Below are positions 1 through 14,637 of a stretch of 64,000 bases of DNA, one piece after another. Both the position numbers and the translations under genes were made by a program. Where the stretch lies: positions 4,362,639 through 4,426,638 of the forward strand of contig NC_072458.1 in the NCBI RefSeq assembly GCF_027596085.1, given 5' to 3'. The notes under the pieces are model-generated. The model made no database searches and was not told the DNA's origin. It saw nothing but the letters and a program-made list of their open reading frames with translations. Positions within the stretch are counted from its first letter, which is position 1, and the number at the start of each line of letters is the position of its first letter. This DNA comes from Anoplopoma fimbria (lineage: Eukaryota; Chordata; Actinopteri; Perciformes; Anoplopomatidae).

Positions 1-991
1 TTCATGGAACAAGTTCTGCTTTGTATTTAACCTCCTTTCGGGTATGAAACACACATTTTCTATCTATCAAACACTTTTCTGCCACTTCCGTTGTGGGCGA
101 GACAACTGCTCTCCCCCCCATCTTTACATCCTGGCTGCGGTTTTCATGCATTGATATGCGAAGTGGATACTTTTACACAAACACACAAGAGAAACATGGT
201 AATACTTATGGTTCTCCACAATCACTCATATTATGTTTCAATGCATTTAGCAGTTTCAGAGCACGTCAGCATCTTAACACAAAAATGTACATAATGCTAC
301 ATAAAAAGGGGCCTGGGCAAAGAGCGCAGACTACCTGATACAGAAATTGACTGCTGCATTGATCATTCTGAAGACACCGGCCCAAGGAAGTTAAAATAAT
401 TCAGGCACCAAGTCAAAACTTGATTTAGGCATATTTCTAAAACATAAATGGCACATTATTTTGACTGGGACTTCTGTTATAACATGACACACAAATACTA
501 GATGTTAAACCTCTTTTTTTTTAAAATGTCTTTACAACTGCCTATATTAATTCCATCTCCCTCCAACCTGGGGAACCTGTGATACCCTCACTCTCAGGCA
601 CACATACAATAACTTCAGCCTGAACTGTAATGAGTATTGAAAGATCTATGAAAGGTATACAGAATGTATCCAAAAAGATAAAGACATGAAATACGTGAAA
701 TGAGATTATTCTATGTCAGTACATAAAAATCATCCTGTCCACTACTTCAAAGAGTTAATCTGTCTCTTGAACATTATAAGATGTCATAATAATAATAATT
801 GGTTAACTGTGTTGAGTTAAAGCTGGAAGCCCTGGACCATTGGAGTGAAGAGAGCCAGTCCTGTGTTTGACTCAGTTAGTGCAGTAGTCCAGTTAACTGA
901 AATCTTGAGACAGTTTCCATAGTCCTGTTTCTATGTTTGCCTCAACCTTAATAATTCACCTCTTCATGTTTCCTCTGTTCTTTACCAACAG
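1..991. other. no gene recognised; upstream intron or 5' flank of the large finger gene
   Basis: I see no convincing coding exon here. The stretch is AT-rich and its only open frames are short and lack splice context. The next exon at 992 is a 25-nt exon which in the paralogue at 48614 is preceded by a 69-nt finger exon, so the missing 5' exons should lie upstream, probably outside the window. I looked for such a finger exon here and did not find one. Confidence 0.5.
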
Positions 992-2220
992 AAAATCGCA
1001 GAAGTCTTCAAGCAAGGTAATGTTTGTTTTTTACCTTTTTATTTCTTGTGTTCCCTGCATAATATGTGCAACTCAGATTTTTATGTCGAGTTAATTAATC
1101 ATTTTTGTATTTGTTTACTTTGTAGATATTTCGAAGGGTTCTGGTAAGCCTGCTTTTTCTCCTTCTTGTATGTCTGGTTCTTGTAAATACAGTTCCTGTT
1201 TGCATTCAGTGTGATTCACCAAAATGCATGACGCCTAACAAAGTTAGTTCATTCTTATCTATTTTTTAATTTATTTTTCATAATGAGACCTTCATTGTTT
1301 ACATCCATATACTCTCCATTAACAGGCTTGTTCTTTCCTGCCTTTGCTTACGCATTCCAGTGTTTTTGTTTTTTTTGCGCTTTAACCCTGGCTATGGGTT
1401 CCAGCAAAATACCCTGTTTAATTTACGCTCCATCGTAAAACATCTCATACTGAACATTTTCTCTCAAATTATTTTCTTTCATTCTCCACATCCGCTTCTG
1501 TGGACTATTATGATCTTAAAGAAGAGAAGTGTTAAACTCTTTAGTGTGATTCAGGGTGTTTCGTTCAACTCTATAGACAGGTTTCAATGTCGTGCATATG
1601 TTAGCTGACTTGCATGATTAATACGAGTTTTCATCCAACAAGATGGCGTAATTAAAAAAAGCACCCGTAAATCCTCAAACTATTGATAACAATGTAGAAA
1701 ACATGATGGAAATATGGTATTTCCATTTTTGTCGTGTTCATTTTGGGAAGGTTACAGTCTCTCAACCTTACAACATGGATCAGTGCTCTGTATCCATTGC
1801 ACCTTGTCGCATCATTTCTTCAATGCACCAACTTTTCAGCCAAGTGTAATTTTGCGGTATTTAATTATTATTTTTTTTACATCATTTTAAACGTTTTCAT
1901 TTAAACCTAATTTCTTTTCACCCTACCTTCAAGCGGGTGTTGTGAAAAAAAGGGTTTCTTCCTTTTAGATGTAGTCAGACTCAGAACACACTTTCTGTCC
2001 ATTGTGTATACTGAGATGGTCCAAATAACAATGCACAGTTACTAACTAACTAAATATCCTCACTCAACCTGTTTATTTGAAGAACGATGTCACATGGGCT
2101 GTCCTGAGAAGCTCAAGCTTAACACTTTTTTCTTCCATTTTATCTACTCTACAGGCATCTTTCCACCCATTATATTGTTAGGTCAGAGATCCAAACGAGA
2201 CATTAGGCAACCCATCACAG
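992..2220 (+). CDS. large finger gene, exons 1-3 in window: lead-in to finger 1
   Basis: Exons are 992-1016 (25 nt), 1126-1143 (18 nt, a microexon) and 2155-2220 (66 nt). All start and end in phase 1 with AG/GT borders. The 25-nt exon (KIAEVFKQ) matches in length and phase the 25-nt exons of the other two family genes at 51192-51216 and 32373-32397, and an internal copy at 8414-8438. The third exon ends in RQPIT plus a split Gly codon, the usual lead into a finger exon. These small exons rest on phase and paralogy only. Confidence 0.6.
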
Positions 2221-5200
2221 GTTAGTGTGTTTTAAGTTGGTTGGTTGTTTATCTTTTTCTCTCATGCATCCCATCAGAAGACAAACCACTCCTGGCTTTT
2301 ACTGTAGCAGAGTTTGACGGCAATATGATGAAGAAGCAGGGCAACATTGTGCTCATGATTGACATGTCATTCAATTTTCAGTACCATCAATTTTACTTAA
2401 ACTGAACCGTGAGTTCTAAATTAACGCAGCAACATAATGATACTGTTTTCAACCCTAGAGCACAGTGTTAAATTCAACAATCAACTAGAAATCTATGCAG
2501 ACAGAGGATTGTTTACTCTATGCTTGTTTATATGACTTCTTGATATTTGACAATACATGTTTTAGGTGGTTCATTAAAAGATATTGAATTCGTAATGTGT
2601 CGGATATTATAACAAATGTAAACCTATGACGATTGTGGTGGAAGTTGACCGAATAAGGGAGACCAACAAAGAGAAATTTATCTTTGTTTATATTTTATAA
2701 GCTTTTGCGCAAAAGGACCGAAACCAACAAAGTGACAGTCAGCTACTGACTGCCGAGGAATCGGTCTTGAGTGCATCTTCACTAGGGTTTTTATATGCAT
2801 AAGAACAAAGAGTCAATAGTTACATTCAACTGAAGGGATAGACATCAATAGTTACATTCAATGAAGGGATGGACATATTTAATATGGAACAGAGAGTCAA
2901 TACTTATTAAAGAAAGGTGAAGTGAAGGCACACTCTTGTCTCAGACAGCATTTGGCACACCAGTGTGGTATACAGATCAGGCATTTGTATTAAAAGACAG
3001 CCAGACGTCAGGGGTTTGAGCATAGTTCAAGCGGAAAGGCAGCCGTCATGCCTTCGCGCAGGCCACAAATAACAGTATAACACAGAGAGTCATTCTTAAT
3101 ACAAAGGTCATGCATTAAATGATCATTTTTCCTCTACAACGATGTATTATACTGCCGAAGATGTAAAAGACTATGTTTGAAGTAATTAATCTATTTTGAA
3201 TGTACTTTCCTCCAGGCTTGACTTTGTGTTTCAGTCTAGAGACACATGGATCTTTTTACCTGTGCCATGTCTGTGAAGAAAAGCGTCCGTCAGACAAGAT
3301 TTTATACCACCTCTCGGATATTGACCATTGCAGAAACTGCTTTGTAAGTTCAGAATATCATCAAAATGAACCAATGTATGAAATTTGGAAGCACAATTTG
3401 ATTCAAATTTTGTAATTTAGAGCCACACAAACCCCAATGCACTGACGTTCTCCTGGATCCCCAGCAATAACATGAAAGACATTTTGAGGCCCCAGGTCAC
3501 ACAGAAAGTAAAAGACAGCGGGGGCGGACACCTACAGGTTTGTACCTGCAGGCCTGGAATCTTTCATTTGAATGTATATTTATAATTCAATAATATTATA
3601 TCAGCAATGGATCCCATCAATATTTGTATGGGAAAGGGGTTGCTTGAAGAGAAAACCCACTGAGAATTATCACCCAACTCTTCTGCTCCTCTCAGCTCTA
3701 TGGAGCTTCTTTGTGGCTTTTGGTTTGTTTCGGTTTTTCAGCGCACAATTTTAATGTTTTTGTTCAGTCTCACTGCTGTCCGTGTTGTTTTTGGCTGCAA
3801 CATTACACAGCTTTTCTCAAGTTCTCAAAACTCTCTGTAAACTACCTACTTAACACCAAACAGCAAACATACAAAGTTAGCGACTTGCTTGTTAACATAG
3901 TGGAGCAATTTAGCATCTAAAGAGCAGAATTCTCCCTTCAGTAGTTGGTAGAGACCAAAAGCTTAATGGAACCCAATGTTAGACTTGGGTTTGTCAGATG
4001 TTCACAAACACGACTGTAAATGAATGGTAACGTTGCTCTGTAACTGCTGAATATGTTATTAGCAAGCAGTTTGCTGACATGTATAATCATGTCTGCTTAA
4101 AATGTGCTGATTTGAGCAGCTGAAACAGAGCAAAGACTGACATGTTGCTATTTGTACTGTTACATGGTCAATGTCAAGGACGCACACATAGACTGTGTGT
4201 ATATATACAGCTCTGGTGTCGGCAGCCACCTGTCAATCAAAGTAATCCCGCCCTAAAGCATACGCCGCTTTATTATCTATTTTACTCTAAATGGACCATC
4301 ATTTATTAAATGAACATCATGCTGTATCGAAGAAGACTTGAAACTAGTAATTGAGACCATAAACTAATTTATATAATTCAATTGAGAAGTAGTGTCATTT
4401 TCTAATAGACTTCCGTACAGTTGGACTTCTTTTTGCAACTGAGGAGTCGCCCAATGACGCCCAGTAGAGAAAACGCATTGGCTTCACTTGGCAGAACCAA
4501 AGGTTGCCGCTTGGACGCACCACAACCTTTCTAGTTCAATCCACTACCCCATTAGTTCTTATTATTTTATGTTTACAAAGCACTGCCATGTAAAGAGACT
4601 GTGTTACATTATTTGTGTTGGTGGGATTAAAGCCTTTTTAGATTTTTAGAGGAAATTGTCCATTTTCAGCATATTTTCTCTTTGCAGCTGTTGGACTTAC
4701 CTGGACATCTGTTAAAAAAACTTGAAACGAGTACCTACTCTGAAGGTATATAATTCTATCTCTATGCAATATTTGTTTGAGAATTTTATCAAATTGTTTG
4801 TTAATGACCATGATCTGATTCTACTCCCCAGTGATGCGCATTCTCAGTGAAAATGAAAAGCTTCTCAAGCTACTTGAAGGTGAGTGCACATCTCTCTCAT
4901 AACTCTCATGATTTCTGCTTATGGTTTAGTCAGAACTCAGAGAGTTATGGAGTTCAATAACCAAAATCAAGCAGTGCTTTATCAGTCTGTTCCACTTGAA
5001 ATAATCGCTCCACCTTGCTTCAGCAGTCAAGAAGACAGTCTCAACTCAAGGGCCATTTAGTAGCTGTTCTGGTACTTTCAATCATATCAATTGATCTGCA
5101 TTTCAGTACAAATTTAAGGCTCTACAATCCTATGATATTTGGAATAACTCAATCTGTTGATGTAAATTATGTGATTTTTAATCCAAAAATCCCTAACAGC

Positions 5201-8200
5201 TACTATTGGACCTTGTGGTGATTCTGATATCTCAATATACTATTTATCTATGTTAGATTTACTATTTATCATCTCTCAGTCCATGCTTCATCGCTGCAAT
5301 CTTGTGTTTTTCCCTCTAGCTGTCAAGCCAAAGAGGATGATGATACAAACATACCAAAGAGACAGCAACAGAGAACATCGACTTCTTGGTCAGTAAATTA
5401 CTCACAAAATGTCATTTTTTCGGATCCAAAATTCAGCTGGTAGTGACATTCTCCTGGAGGAAGCTGGTTTTCTAAAAACAGGGATAGGTAGTTTCTGGCA
5501 AAAGGAAAAAAAAAGACAAAAAGCCAGAATTGAAAATCCAGCCCTCCTCCTGCTTCTCTTCTCCTCACACAACCTCTCTCCTGAAAGGATTGGCCAAAGT
5601 CTACAGAAACATGTTTGATTTTTTAAAGCCTGAAATCTGAGCCAAGAGGAGATTATTATAGAGGTTATTATAGCATTTTAAACTGCCTACCCCAGCTTTA
5701 AGTATGGAGAACAGGAGGAGTATGAAAGAGACAGGCGAACATTTTATTTAAATCTTTGTTTGATTTTGTACAAATTAAATAAATTCACTAATTAATTTAT
5801 TGCTTTCTTATGGTATAAATTGCCTTGTCACGGCTCTACAGTGATAATAATATAATATCAATTTAACAAAATTAATAGATCCAAGGAAGGATTTAACAAA
5901 TCCCTGAGATTAATATCACGTTCATATTCGTGCTATAAACAACCGCATTGTTGTCTTTCCTTTTGAACTTCTTCCCCGTTTCTTCTCTGATCATGTTCTC
6001 GTAGGAATGCAGCACCTTGTTGAATGCATTTGTGTCGGGCAGACTGAGAAGAGAAGCTACCTCTGCACACTCTGCCACCTAACTTTGGCCGCCCATGCCA
6101 TCATCAAACATGTCCTGAGCTTCGACCACATCTATTGTTACTTTGTAAGTAAGGACTTAAGAACATTCATGAAACGAATATCACCACACGATCCTGAGAA
6201 GATGTCTAATCAGGCACAGTGACTTGCTTGGGCCACGGTTGTTGCAAAAAGTGAGGCATAAAATAGATGATAAATAAAAAGATAATACAGGGAATGTCTA
6301 CAACACCAGGTATTATCAAGGATGTCGGTCATACAGACGAAGTGTTTTAGGGACTGTATAGAGAGTGAATGATGGAACCTTGGCTTTTCTCTGCTGGAAA
6401 CTTATAATTAGAAAATCCTACTTGTTCTGTCTTTAATGTATACTCTAAATATTGGACATACAAAGCAGAGCTGAACAATAGAAAAGGTTGGAGCAACAGC
6501 AGGAGTTAAATATGTGAATATTGTGACCTGTTGACCGTGTGTAACCTTGTGTAAGTAGTGTAGCGGCTAATCGTGTGTTTTCCTTGTTCTTTGAGTACTA
6601 TGAGTGAACTTCAATTCTTTGATTTCTGTCTGAAGGTATGCTGTCCAATGTATTAAGTACAACATATTTTTATTTTAAACCCATCAATGTTTTGTGTGTT
6701 TTTTAAATTAGCCAAGTGCAAAGGCGATTTCCACCATCTGGTTCAGGATATCAGAAAGACAGATTTTGGTTCTTATCACGTAAACACTTTGACGTGCATT
6801 GGCTGCATTATCTACCTCAGTTGTTGGTGGTTGTTTGTGTTCTGATGATGTCAGGTTGAGTAATGAATCCTCATAAACTGAAATCAGTGTTTGTCTTCTT
6901 GTTGGTTATTTGTGTAAATCACATCCGTTTTAATCTGTGCAGAAAGCGTGGCACCCGTCTACTCTGCTGGCAAAGGAATCCTACCAGGATTACACTAAGT
7001 CCTTCGCCTCCATGATGCTTGATTTTGCTAAGCAGTCAGAGAACATTCATGGTACTGCAAGTGCTGATATGAAGGTAATATAGTGTACAAAGTCAGCAGT
7101 GCAGGTTTCCAAATGTATGCGTTTTTTGTATTATTTTGAAACCATGTGACTCTCTGTTGCAGCAAGTGAGCCTGGAGCCTGCCAAATTCACATCAGTGAA
7201 ATTCACTTGTTATGCAGATGGTTGGTATTTATTATTTCATGGCTCAATTTATGTTATATTCCTCTTAATAAAACTAAACCTTTATTGGAACCCAGAATGA
7301 TGATTTACCAATTGAGCCTGTGGTTTCTTGTAGCTTTGAAGGAACTGGAATCCATCAGAAATGAAAACAAGGAGAGCAGCTTGATTACAATAGTAAAACC
7401 TGGGAACAAGTTGGGTATGTATTTTATTTATTTTATGACTTTTAGATTTTAGTTTTACAATATACACATCAGTCATACAAAGATGACATACAGTATGATA
7501 CGTTATATCTCAAACGGTGTCTTGAGATGTGCTAAGACCCACACTGTCTAATGTATGGAGACCTGACAACAGAAAAGCCAGATTAATAATCAAGTTTATA
7601 CAATAGTTGCCATTAACATACCTAGAACTGGAGAATGCCAGCTGTTGATCTCACCCCCTCTTATTACACAGCCTTGCATGGCCTTATATTATTCTGAAAT
7701 GGCCCATTCTGTATAATGAGAACCTTTTTATTTTTGGTACTTTACTTTAATACTTTTGTAATTTTACTCACGTAATCAATTGAATGCAGGACTTTTACTT
7801 GTAATGGAGTATTGGACACTGTAGTATTACTACTTTATTCAAACAAAATAACAATTTTTTCTTTAATCACAGATACAGTTTATGCATTCATTTAGCAAAA
7901 CGACCTGTCGAGGCAGACATAAGAGCGTGTATAGCCAGACATTTTATAGATTTCATAAAACAATCTTCTATTTTTAAAAAGTTATGTTGAAAATATTTTT
8001 GCAACTAACCGATTTGAATTGACAACTTCATTCCACTTTCTTTGTTTTTTGTAGAGCTTCGTTCTCAATTGTACAAACTACGCTGTCAGGTAAAAAAAAA
8101 ATCACAATTACACATTTCACTGCAGTAGCCTAGATACTAATACTGTACCTAATACTATCTATTTTGTTGTGGAACATTAAGAACACAATTTTGTTGAATA

Positions 8201-11200
8201 CAATAAACTTCTTTTGACTTTTCTTTTGTTTCTTTCCGGCAGAACTGCAGTATGAGCTTTATGAACATTCCTACCTTTTGCAGACATTTGTCACATTACA
8301 CACACAAAGAGGTATATGAATATTTTCATAGCTTCCTACATAAAGTATTTGTGATTATACATGATATACTACAAAATAAGACCTAACATACTGTCCCTTA
8401 TGTTCTTTTATAGAGGGTGAAGAAATTCTTTGGGGGAGGTACCATTCCCTTTTCTTTCATTTATCATATTATATAAATCAGATTGTGTATAATTGTCAAG
8501 CTGTTTTACGCAGGATATCATTTTTTTCCCTCCCTTTCCTACAGGTGCTGATGGTTCAGACCACACAGGTACACTTTTCTCCTTTTTGTTACAAGTGCCA
8601 AAACTTCATTAGTTTAAAACAATATTGGTCAAAAATGTCTGAAAATACATAAATCTAAACCTGTTAGCTATTTAAAAGGATAGCATAACATTTTATTGTT
8701 ATTTTTCATAGAAATGATTTAGTATCAATTTACTTATTAATATAGTCTCTGCATTTTTTTTTACATTTTCTTAACAATTATTGATTGTATCAAGTTGTAG
8801 AAGTTTTTTTTCTATCTTTTAGTTGCAAAGATCAGGTTAATGTTCACATCTGCTCTAAGTTAAGAAATAAAGTAATGGATTTTGGTATTTATTGAACTCC
8901 TACTCTTAACACTCTTTCCTTTTGAATGTTAGAATGGAAACCCAGTTTGGGCTTATACAAGCATCTCATCGTGAGCTTGAGGCAAAATCAACCACTTGTT
9001 GGTGAGCAGACCCGCTTGTCATCATTGTGTTTTGTTAAAGTGTTAAACTGAAAAAAAGAGTAATTTCTTATTTTGTTTGTTTGTTTGTTTGTTTAGGTGT
9101 TCCCCTGGTTGTGGCGTGTGTCAGCACTCAGGTCCAGAAGGAACCGATCTATGTGTGCTTTGCTTGTCAGGACTGTTTCACCGAGTCCTTTCTCAGACAA
9201 CACTTTGACTCACAAAAACATCTCATACACACATCGGTGAGATCTTAAGTTATTTATGTGGTTAGTCTTCGTTATTATTGCACAGGTGCAGCTGTGTGAG
9301 GATGCTACCAGTACCACTTGTGTGTGAGGAATAGCATAAGACGTGCTCGTATTGTTTTTGTAGCTTAAAGTCACAAAAGTGGCTTTGAGTTATTTTTTAA
9401 CTGCTATACAAAATAGATAAATATTTTATTTTATTATCGTTACATAGTCAAGTACTGATGCAACAACGTTTGGGGTCCTCACCTTTTATGTGAACTAATG
9501 TGATCAGACGTGTACTTATGCTGTTGGAGTGAACCATATTTGAATGCCTATTAAGTAGTGTCAATCTAACCTGGGAATCCATCATAATGAGTCATCCAGA
9601 AGTGTTATTTTGTCATTGCATTGTAACCCAGTTTGATCAGAAACACTTTTAAAAATGAAATAAATATAACCAGCGTTTGTCTTGAACTCTTAGCTGTACC
9701 AGAATCCCTGGAGGCTGACCGTTGCGTGGGAGAATCGTCTGGATGTGAAAGTCTTGAGGTCAATGTCACAGGAAGAGGAGAAGGAAAAACCAAATCAGAT
9801 GATGCTGAAGGTAAAATGCCAAAGAACTTTTAGAGGACTTATTTTTCTAGCACTAAGGTGTTTCCCGTCTGTGTAGAGATCAACAAAAGGCCATTTTAAA
9901 AGGTAATAACTAGCCACAGTGAAGCTTGTTAATGTAATAGAACGAGAAGGTTAGTTTCCTGCAATCATCTTCTGTAAATGACATTGTTTTCTTTATTTAT
10001 TACTGATTAAGAACTTTTCCTTTCTCAGGTACTTGACATGCCAGACGGGATGTTTCAGAGACTCAGCACACTGAGTTACCCAAAATGTAGGAATTGGTCT
10101 TTTTATTATTATGATAATTATTCAGATTTATAGTTTGGGAGACAAACTCACTGCATCTCTCCTCTCTGCACTTAAGCTCTAGTTTTTGACAACATTGTCA
10201 CCAGTGATGTGCTCTGTGAGATTAATTGGAACTGGTTTTGGTCAAACAACATGAAGCAGTTTGACATATTTTTTTGCCTCATTCTTGATTTCATCTGCAG
10301 TGATGAAGAGACTTGAACTACAACACATTATCTTAAAGCATGACGGTAAGTGATGAAATCATTTATTAGGCAAAAACAAGATAAATTAACATGATTGCTT
10401 GCATCTGAATCGTGCATGTTTGTCTGTTTTTATGTCTGCAGTTCCACCGTGTGAAACATACAGTAAACTCAAGGAAAACGAAAGATTTCCTCTACTAGGT
10501 GAGTACCACCATAGAGAAAAGGTCCTGCCAGAATTCAGAAGTGCACACTGGGTGTTTTTAACTTTTCTTTACCTCCTGTTTGCAGGTAGACAGTTCCTGG
10601 TCATGCACGACGTTTGTGTCAGAGGTCAACAGCCCACCGTGGGATTCCTGTGTCTGCTGTGTAAGAGGAAGTTGTCAGAGGATGAATGTTATGCTCATGA
10701 GTTCAGCCGGAAACACATTGCAGCTTTTTTAGTAAGTATTTTTACTCTCACTTCTTATTTTCTGTTTATGGTAACTGTTATGCTCCCAATCACTCAGTAT
10801 GTCTTGTGATTATTTGGGGTGTTGTGCAAAAGCAGACAAACAACAGTGCAGTAAGTCATGTAAGGAAAAATCCAATGCAAGAAGCATTGTGTCTGCAGGC
10901 TATAATATTATCTTTTGATGAATGGGAGATCAAGGCAGAACTGCAAAATAAATGTCAGTGGGAGCAGCGAATTGTGCCACTGTCGTATCTTTCATGCGAC
11001 AGTGCTGTTGAAGTGATGAGAAAGGATGCTCCGCGGACACTGTTCTTGCTGGTATAATGAGGTTTATTACAAACAAGCAACACATGTCATGACGGACGTC
11101 TAGAGCGCCCGGAGGTCTCGAGTCGAATCTGTGAGTTCCCTGACTTTCGAGCTCTTACACCTCCTTATATAGTGTACATGTTATTCACATTTGGGCTGAA

Positions 11201-14200
11201 GTCAAGACCTTGTATGGGGCTCCGATATTCTTATACATTTGCCCTTTGGCCCCTTCGCCCTTTGGCCCCTTCGGCCCCTGGTATCCCGCACAACTGTTTC
11301 CTATATATCATATAAGGCAAGAGCACTGGGGGCCTTTGTTGTATTGTGCAAGGCCTGAAAATATACCACACCACAAACTGTTTATTTTCTGTATATTTGC
11401 TATGAGATGACAGTTTGTTTGGGCAGCAATTTTCCAATTACTGCAGTAAGCAGCGATAAACAGGCCCTCGCAGCTCCGCATATGTACACAGGCTATTATT
11501 ATACTTTACCTTGCTGTGTTTCAAGACCACAACGTGTAAATTCATATAAATCGGTTGATCCTTGTTGCGTAAGGCTGACTTTCTATTAATAGGTAGTATA
11601 ATGACTATAAAACCAAATGGGCATGTAGATGCCCTCAGGCCTGGACTCAAAGGCTTGCCATCCAGCAAGGGAAGTTTGGGGCAGACTGAACAATGTTAAG
11701 TCAAGTTAAAACAACTCCCTTCCTGTGTCTTGACAAAAAAAAAATATGACTATTCTAATTAGGTTTATGTTTACAATATCTGTATCCCTGTTCAAAACAA
11801 CTGGCTGTTGCTGGAAGTGACAGGAGCCTGATGTGATGCTCCACATAATAATCTTGCAAATGTGAGCAGTGAATGTTTGGCATAGTTTAGTGGTTTATAT
11901 GCAACCAGCATGATAGCAGGCAATAACTTTTGACTTACACTATTCATCCATATAAAAACATATACCAATGTGCACCCATTATAGTGTAATGGAAATGTAG
12001 TGTGTGAAAGTTTGGAAATTTACTGTGTAAGTTTCATGTGCACTGCGGACAGGTACTGAGGAAAAACAACTTGTTTTCCCTCTTTGACCTTCACGCCTGC
12101 CTGATCATCATCATGTAACAAGACATAACAAGACATAACCTTGACCATTGTTTGTTACAGCCTATATAGCCGAGAGTGCAGCCTCTTTCTTTAGTGTACT
12201 CTTTTGCAGACTCTGTATGACTCTGTAAATCTGTGCCTCTTCTTGCAAGAATAAAATACAACAAAGACACTCGATTGTCATTTGATCTTTATTTCAACGC
12301 TCATTGAGACTCATCTCGGGACATTAACAGATAGGATAGAATTTCTTCCACCACAATAGTACAATGCCGAGCACACAGTGACCTCCAAAGAGTGTTGTCT
12401 CTACAAAGAGTGAACTTTTCTTTACCTGTGATTTATAGGATACAATAGTTCTCAAGTGTGTATATCCTTAAGAAAGGTGATTGGATAACAATTAAGATAA
12501 ATATGAGATTAATGAAAGGGCTACATTTTATGTTTTTACTACACGCATACATTTTCCTACCACACCGTCTTTACTCCTTTTACTTTAATACTCCCTTTTG
12601 GGTAAACGAAGTGATTAAAGCTGTATGGGACAAAGCCCCATTAGTGGAAACCACAGAAGAACTCAGTAACAGGAAGGTCTAAAGGAGAATCACTGGTGTA
12701 TATAACCTAATGTAGTTTGTGTATGATTCAGTTCTGTTCTCTGCAGACTGCAGGCGCGCCTCTTTCTCCAAGGTCACCATGTCTTAGTTAAAACAAAACA
12801 TTTGTGCTTTGTTTGTCTGTGTGTGTAGGACAGTTTCCACCCAGGCTCGCTGGATTCAAGCACTGACGAAGAAACCTTCTTGGACTTGGCCAAACAGGCA
12901 GCACGCTATCACTCCATATCACATGTGCAGGTATTCTATACCTGAAATTGAGTTTATGTACCATCTTCATGTAGAATCTCCTCTAGCCATGCACTTCTGC
13001 TTTTGACTCCATATTTTCTGCCTTCAAAGGTAATAAAGTTGGACAGGCCCATTGTGGAGCCATACACCTACTCTGATGGTGAGGTTGTGCATGTTTTGTG
13101 TATATGCAAAGAATGCGCCACATTGGCATCTTTAACTTTGAATTTTTTTTTGATCATTTTGTTCCAGCTTTGATCATCCTGACAACTGCAAAAAAGAGAG
13201 ATGGGAAAGCAAACCTCAATCCACCAATAATTCCAAAAATGAAGCTGGGTAAGTCCTGTCGATGTTTTGTGCGCATTATGACCCTAGTACCAGTATGGAA
13301 ATGGAAACTTTCATTTTTGGAGTACTTTGAGGCTTGGTTGTTATGGTGGGAGTTTTTTGTATAATTCTCACGCCGGCGACATCCGTAGCAGGAGGCATTT
13401 TGTTTTGGGGTTTTGCCGACGGCCGTATCTCAGCACGTTCTAAAAAAACAAGTTGTGTTATTGTAGGGTTGACTATTGGTGCTTTTACAAAATATTAACA
13501 CAATAAGATCAAAAATCATTAATGTGGACATAAATTACAGATCAGCTGGAAGTATTACAGAGTGCTACAGGAATGAGTCCTTAAACCGGACTGACATGTT
13601 CTTTTAAGTTTACACTTAGTTGGTAGCCCTCCTTCGAAGGTTCCTGTCTGGTCTTCAGCGGTGACGCACCAGTCATGATGTCTCTTAAACAGTAACCATT
13701 GTTGCAGTATCTGCTCTCCAAACCTGTTTCCTATACCAACTCTGACAATAAATCAGGCTAGAGTAAGTTAAACCAGGTTTATCATTCAGTGAATATAGAA
13801 GCACATTGGAATACATGTCGATAAGTGAAAGAAATCCCATTAAGGTCATCCTCATTAAATTAACACTAAATGTGGGATTATATGTTATGAATAAAATCAT
13901 TCGTTTTTCTCTTGGTTCAATAAAAAGGAAAGAAGTCATAGTAACTTATCAAAGAGAATTAACTTAAACAATTAAAACCAAATGACTGTAGATGATGATG
14001 AATCACATTACTGATAAAAAAAACTTTAAGGTACCACTTGCTAGACTCTATGGCTAAAGGTCACAAGATTCATGTTACATAAATGCATATCAGGCATCAA
14101 AACCATAATACGCCTGCAAAAGTCTCCACTGTGTCAGCGTCGGTTTGTTGCGTTAACCACAGAGCGCTTTAGGGCCTCGGTCTTTATGACTTCACCTCCT

Positions 14201-14591
14201 CCGCCTGCTGCTCGGATGGAAGCAAAGGTTTCAGCGTTAGAAGGGTTTATCTGAAAAACTCAGTAGTACCACAGTTTAACAACGTTGCATAATGTTTCCA
14301 AGTACTTCTTTACTTCCTTGTAGAGTTCATCAATAAATTAATTCATTGAATTATGAAACTTTAAATTAAATATAGAGGAAGGTTTGGGTGGGGTGTCACC
14401 ATTGACAGCAAACACCATTGACAGCCATCTGAAACTGGCAGCTCAGGAGAGGAAATCATTTTAATGTTCAAGCTGAAAGAGATATTTATATACTGCTTTG
14501 TTTAGAAAAGAAGCCAGCAGAGGATGTGTCACAGTTGGCCACAGTTGGCAAATGGCCATGCAGCCAGCAGCTGCGAGTCTGCCACAACAGG

Positions 14592-14637
<46 letters not shown>

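Noticed and set aside
6709..6775. Possible exon between AG (6712) and GT near 6768
   Set aside because: It breaks the phase-0 junction between 6144 and 6943, and the direct junction reproduces the conserved finger-KAWHP arrangement.
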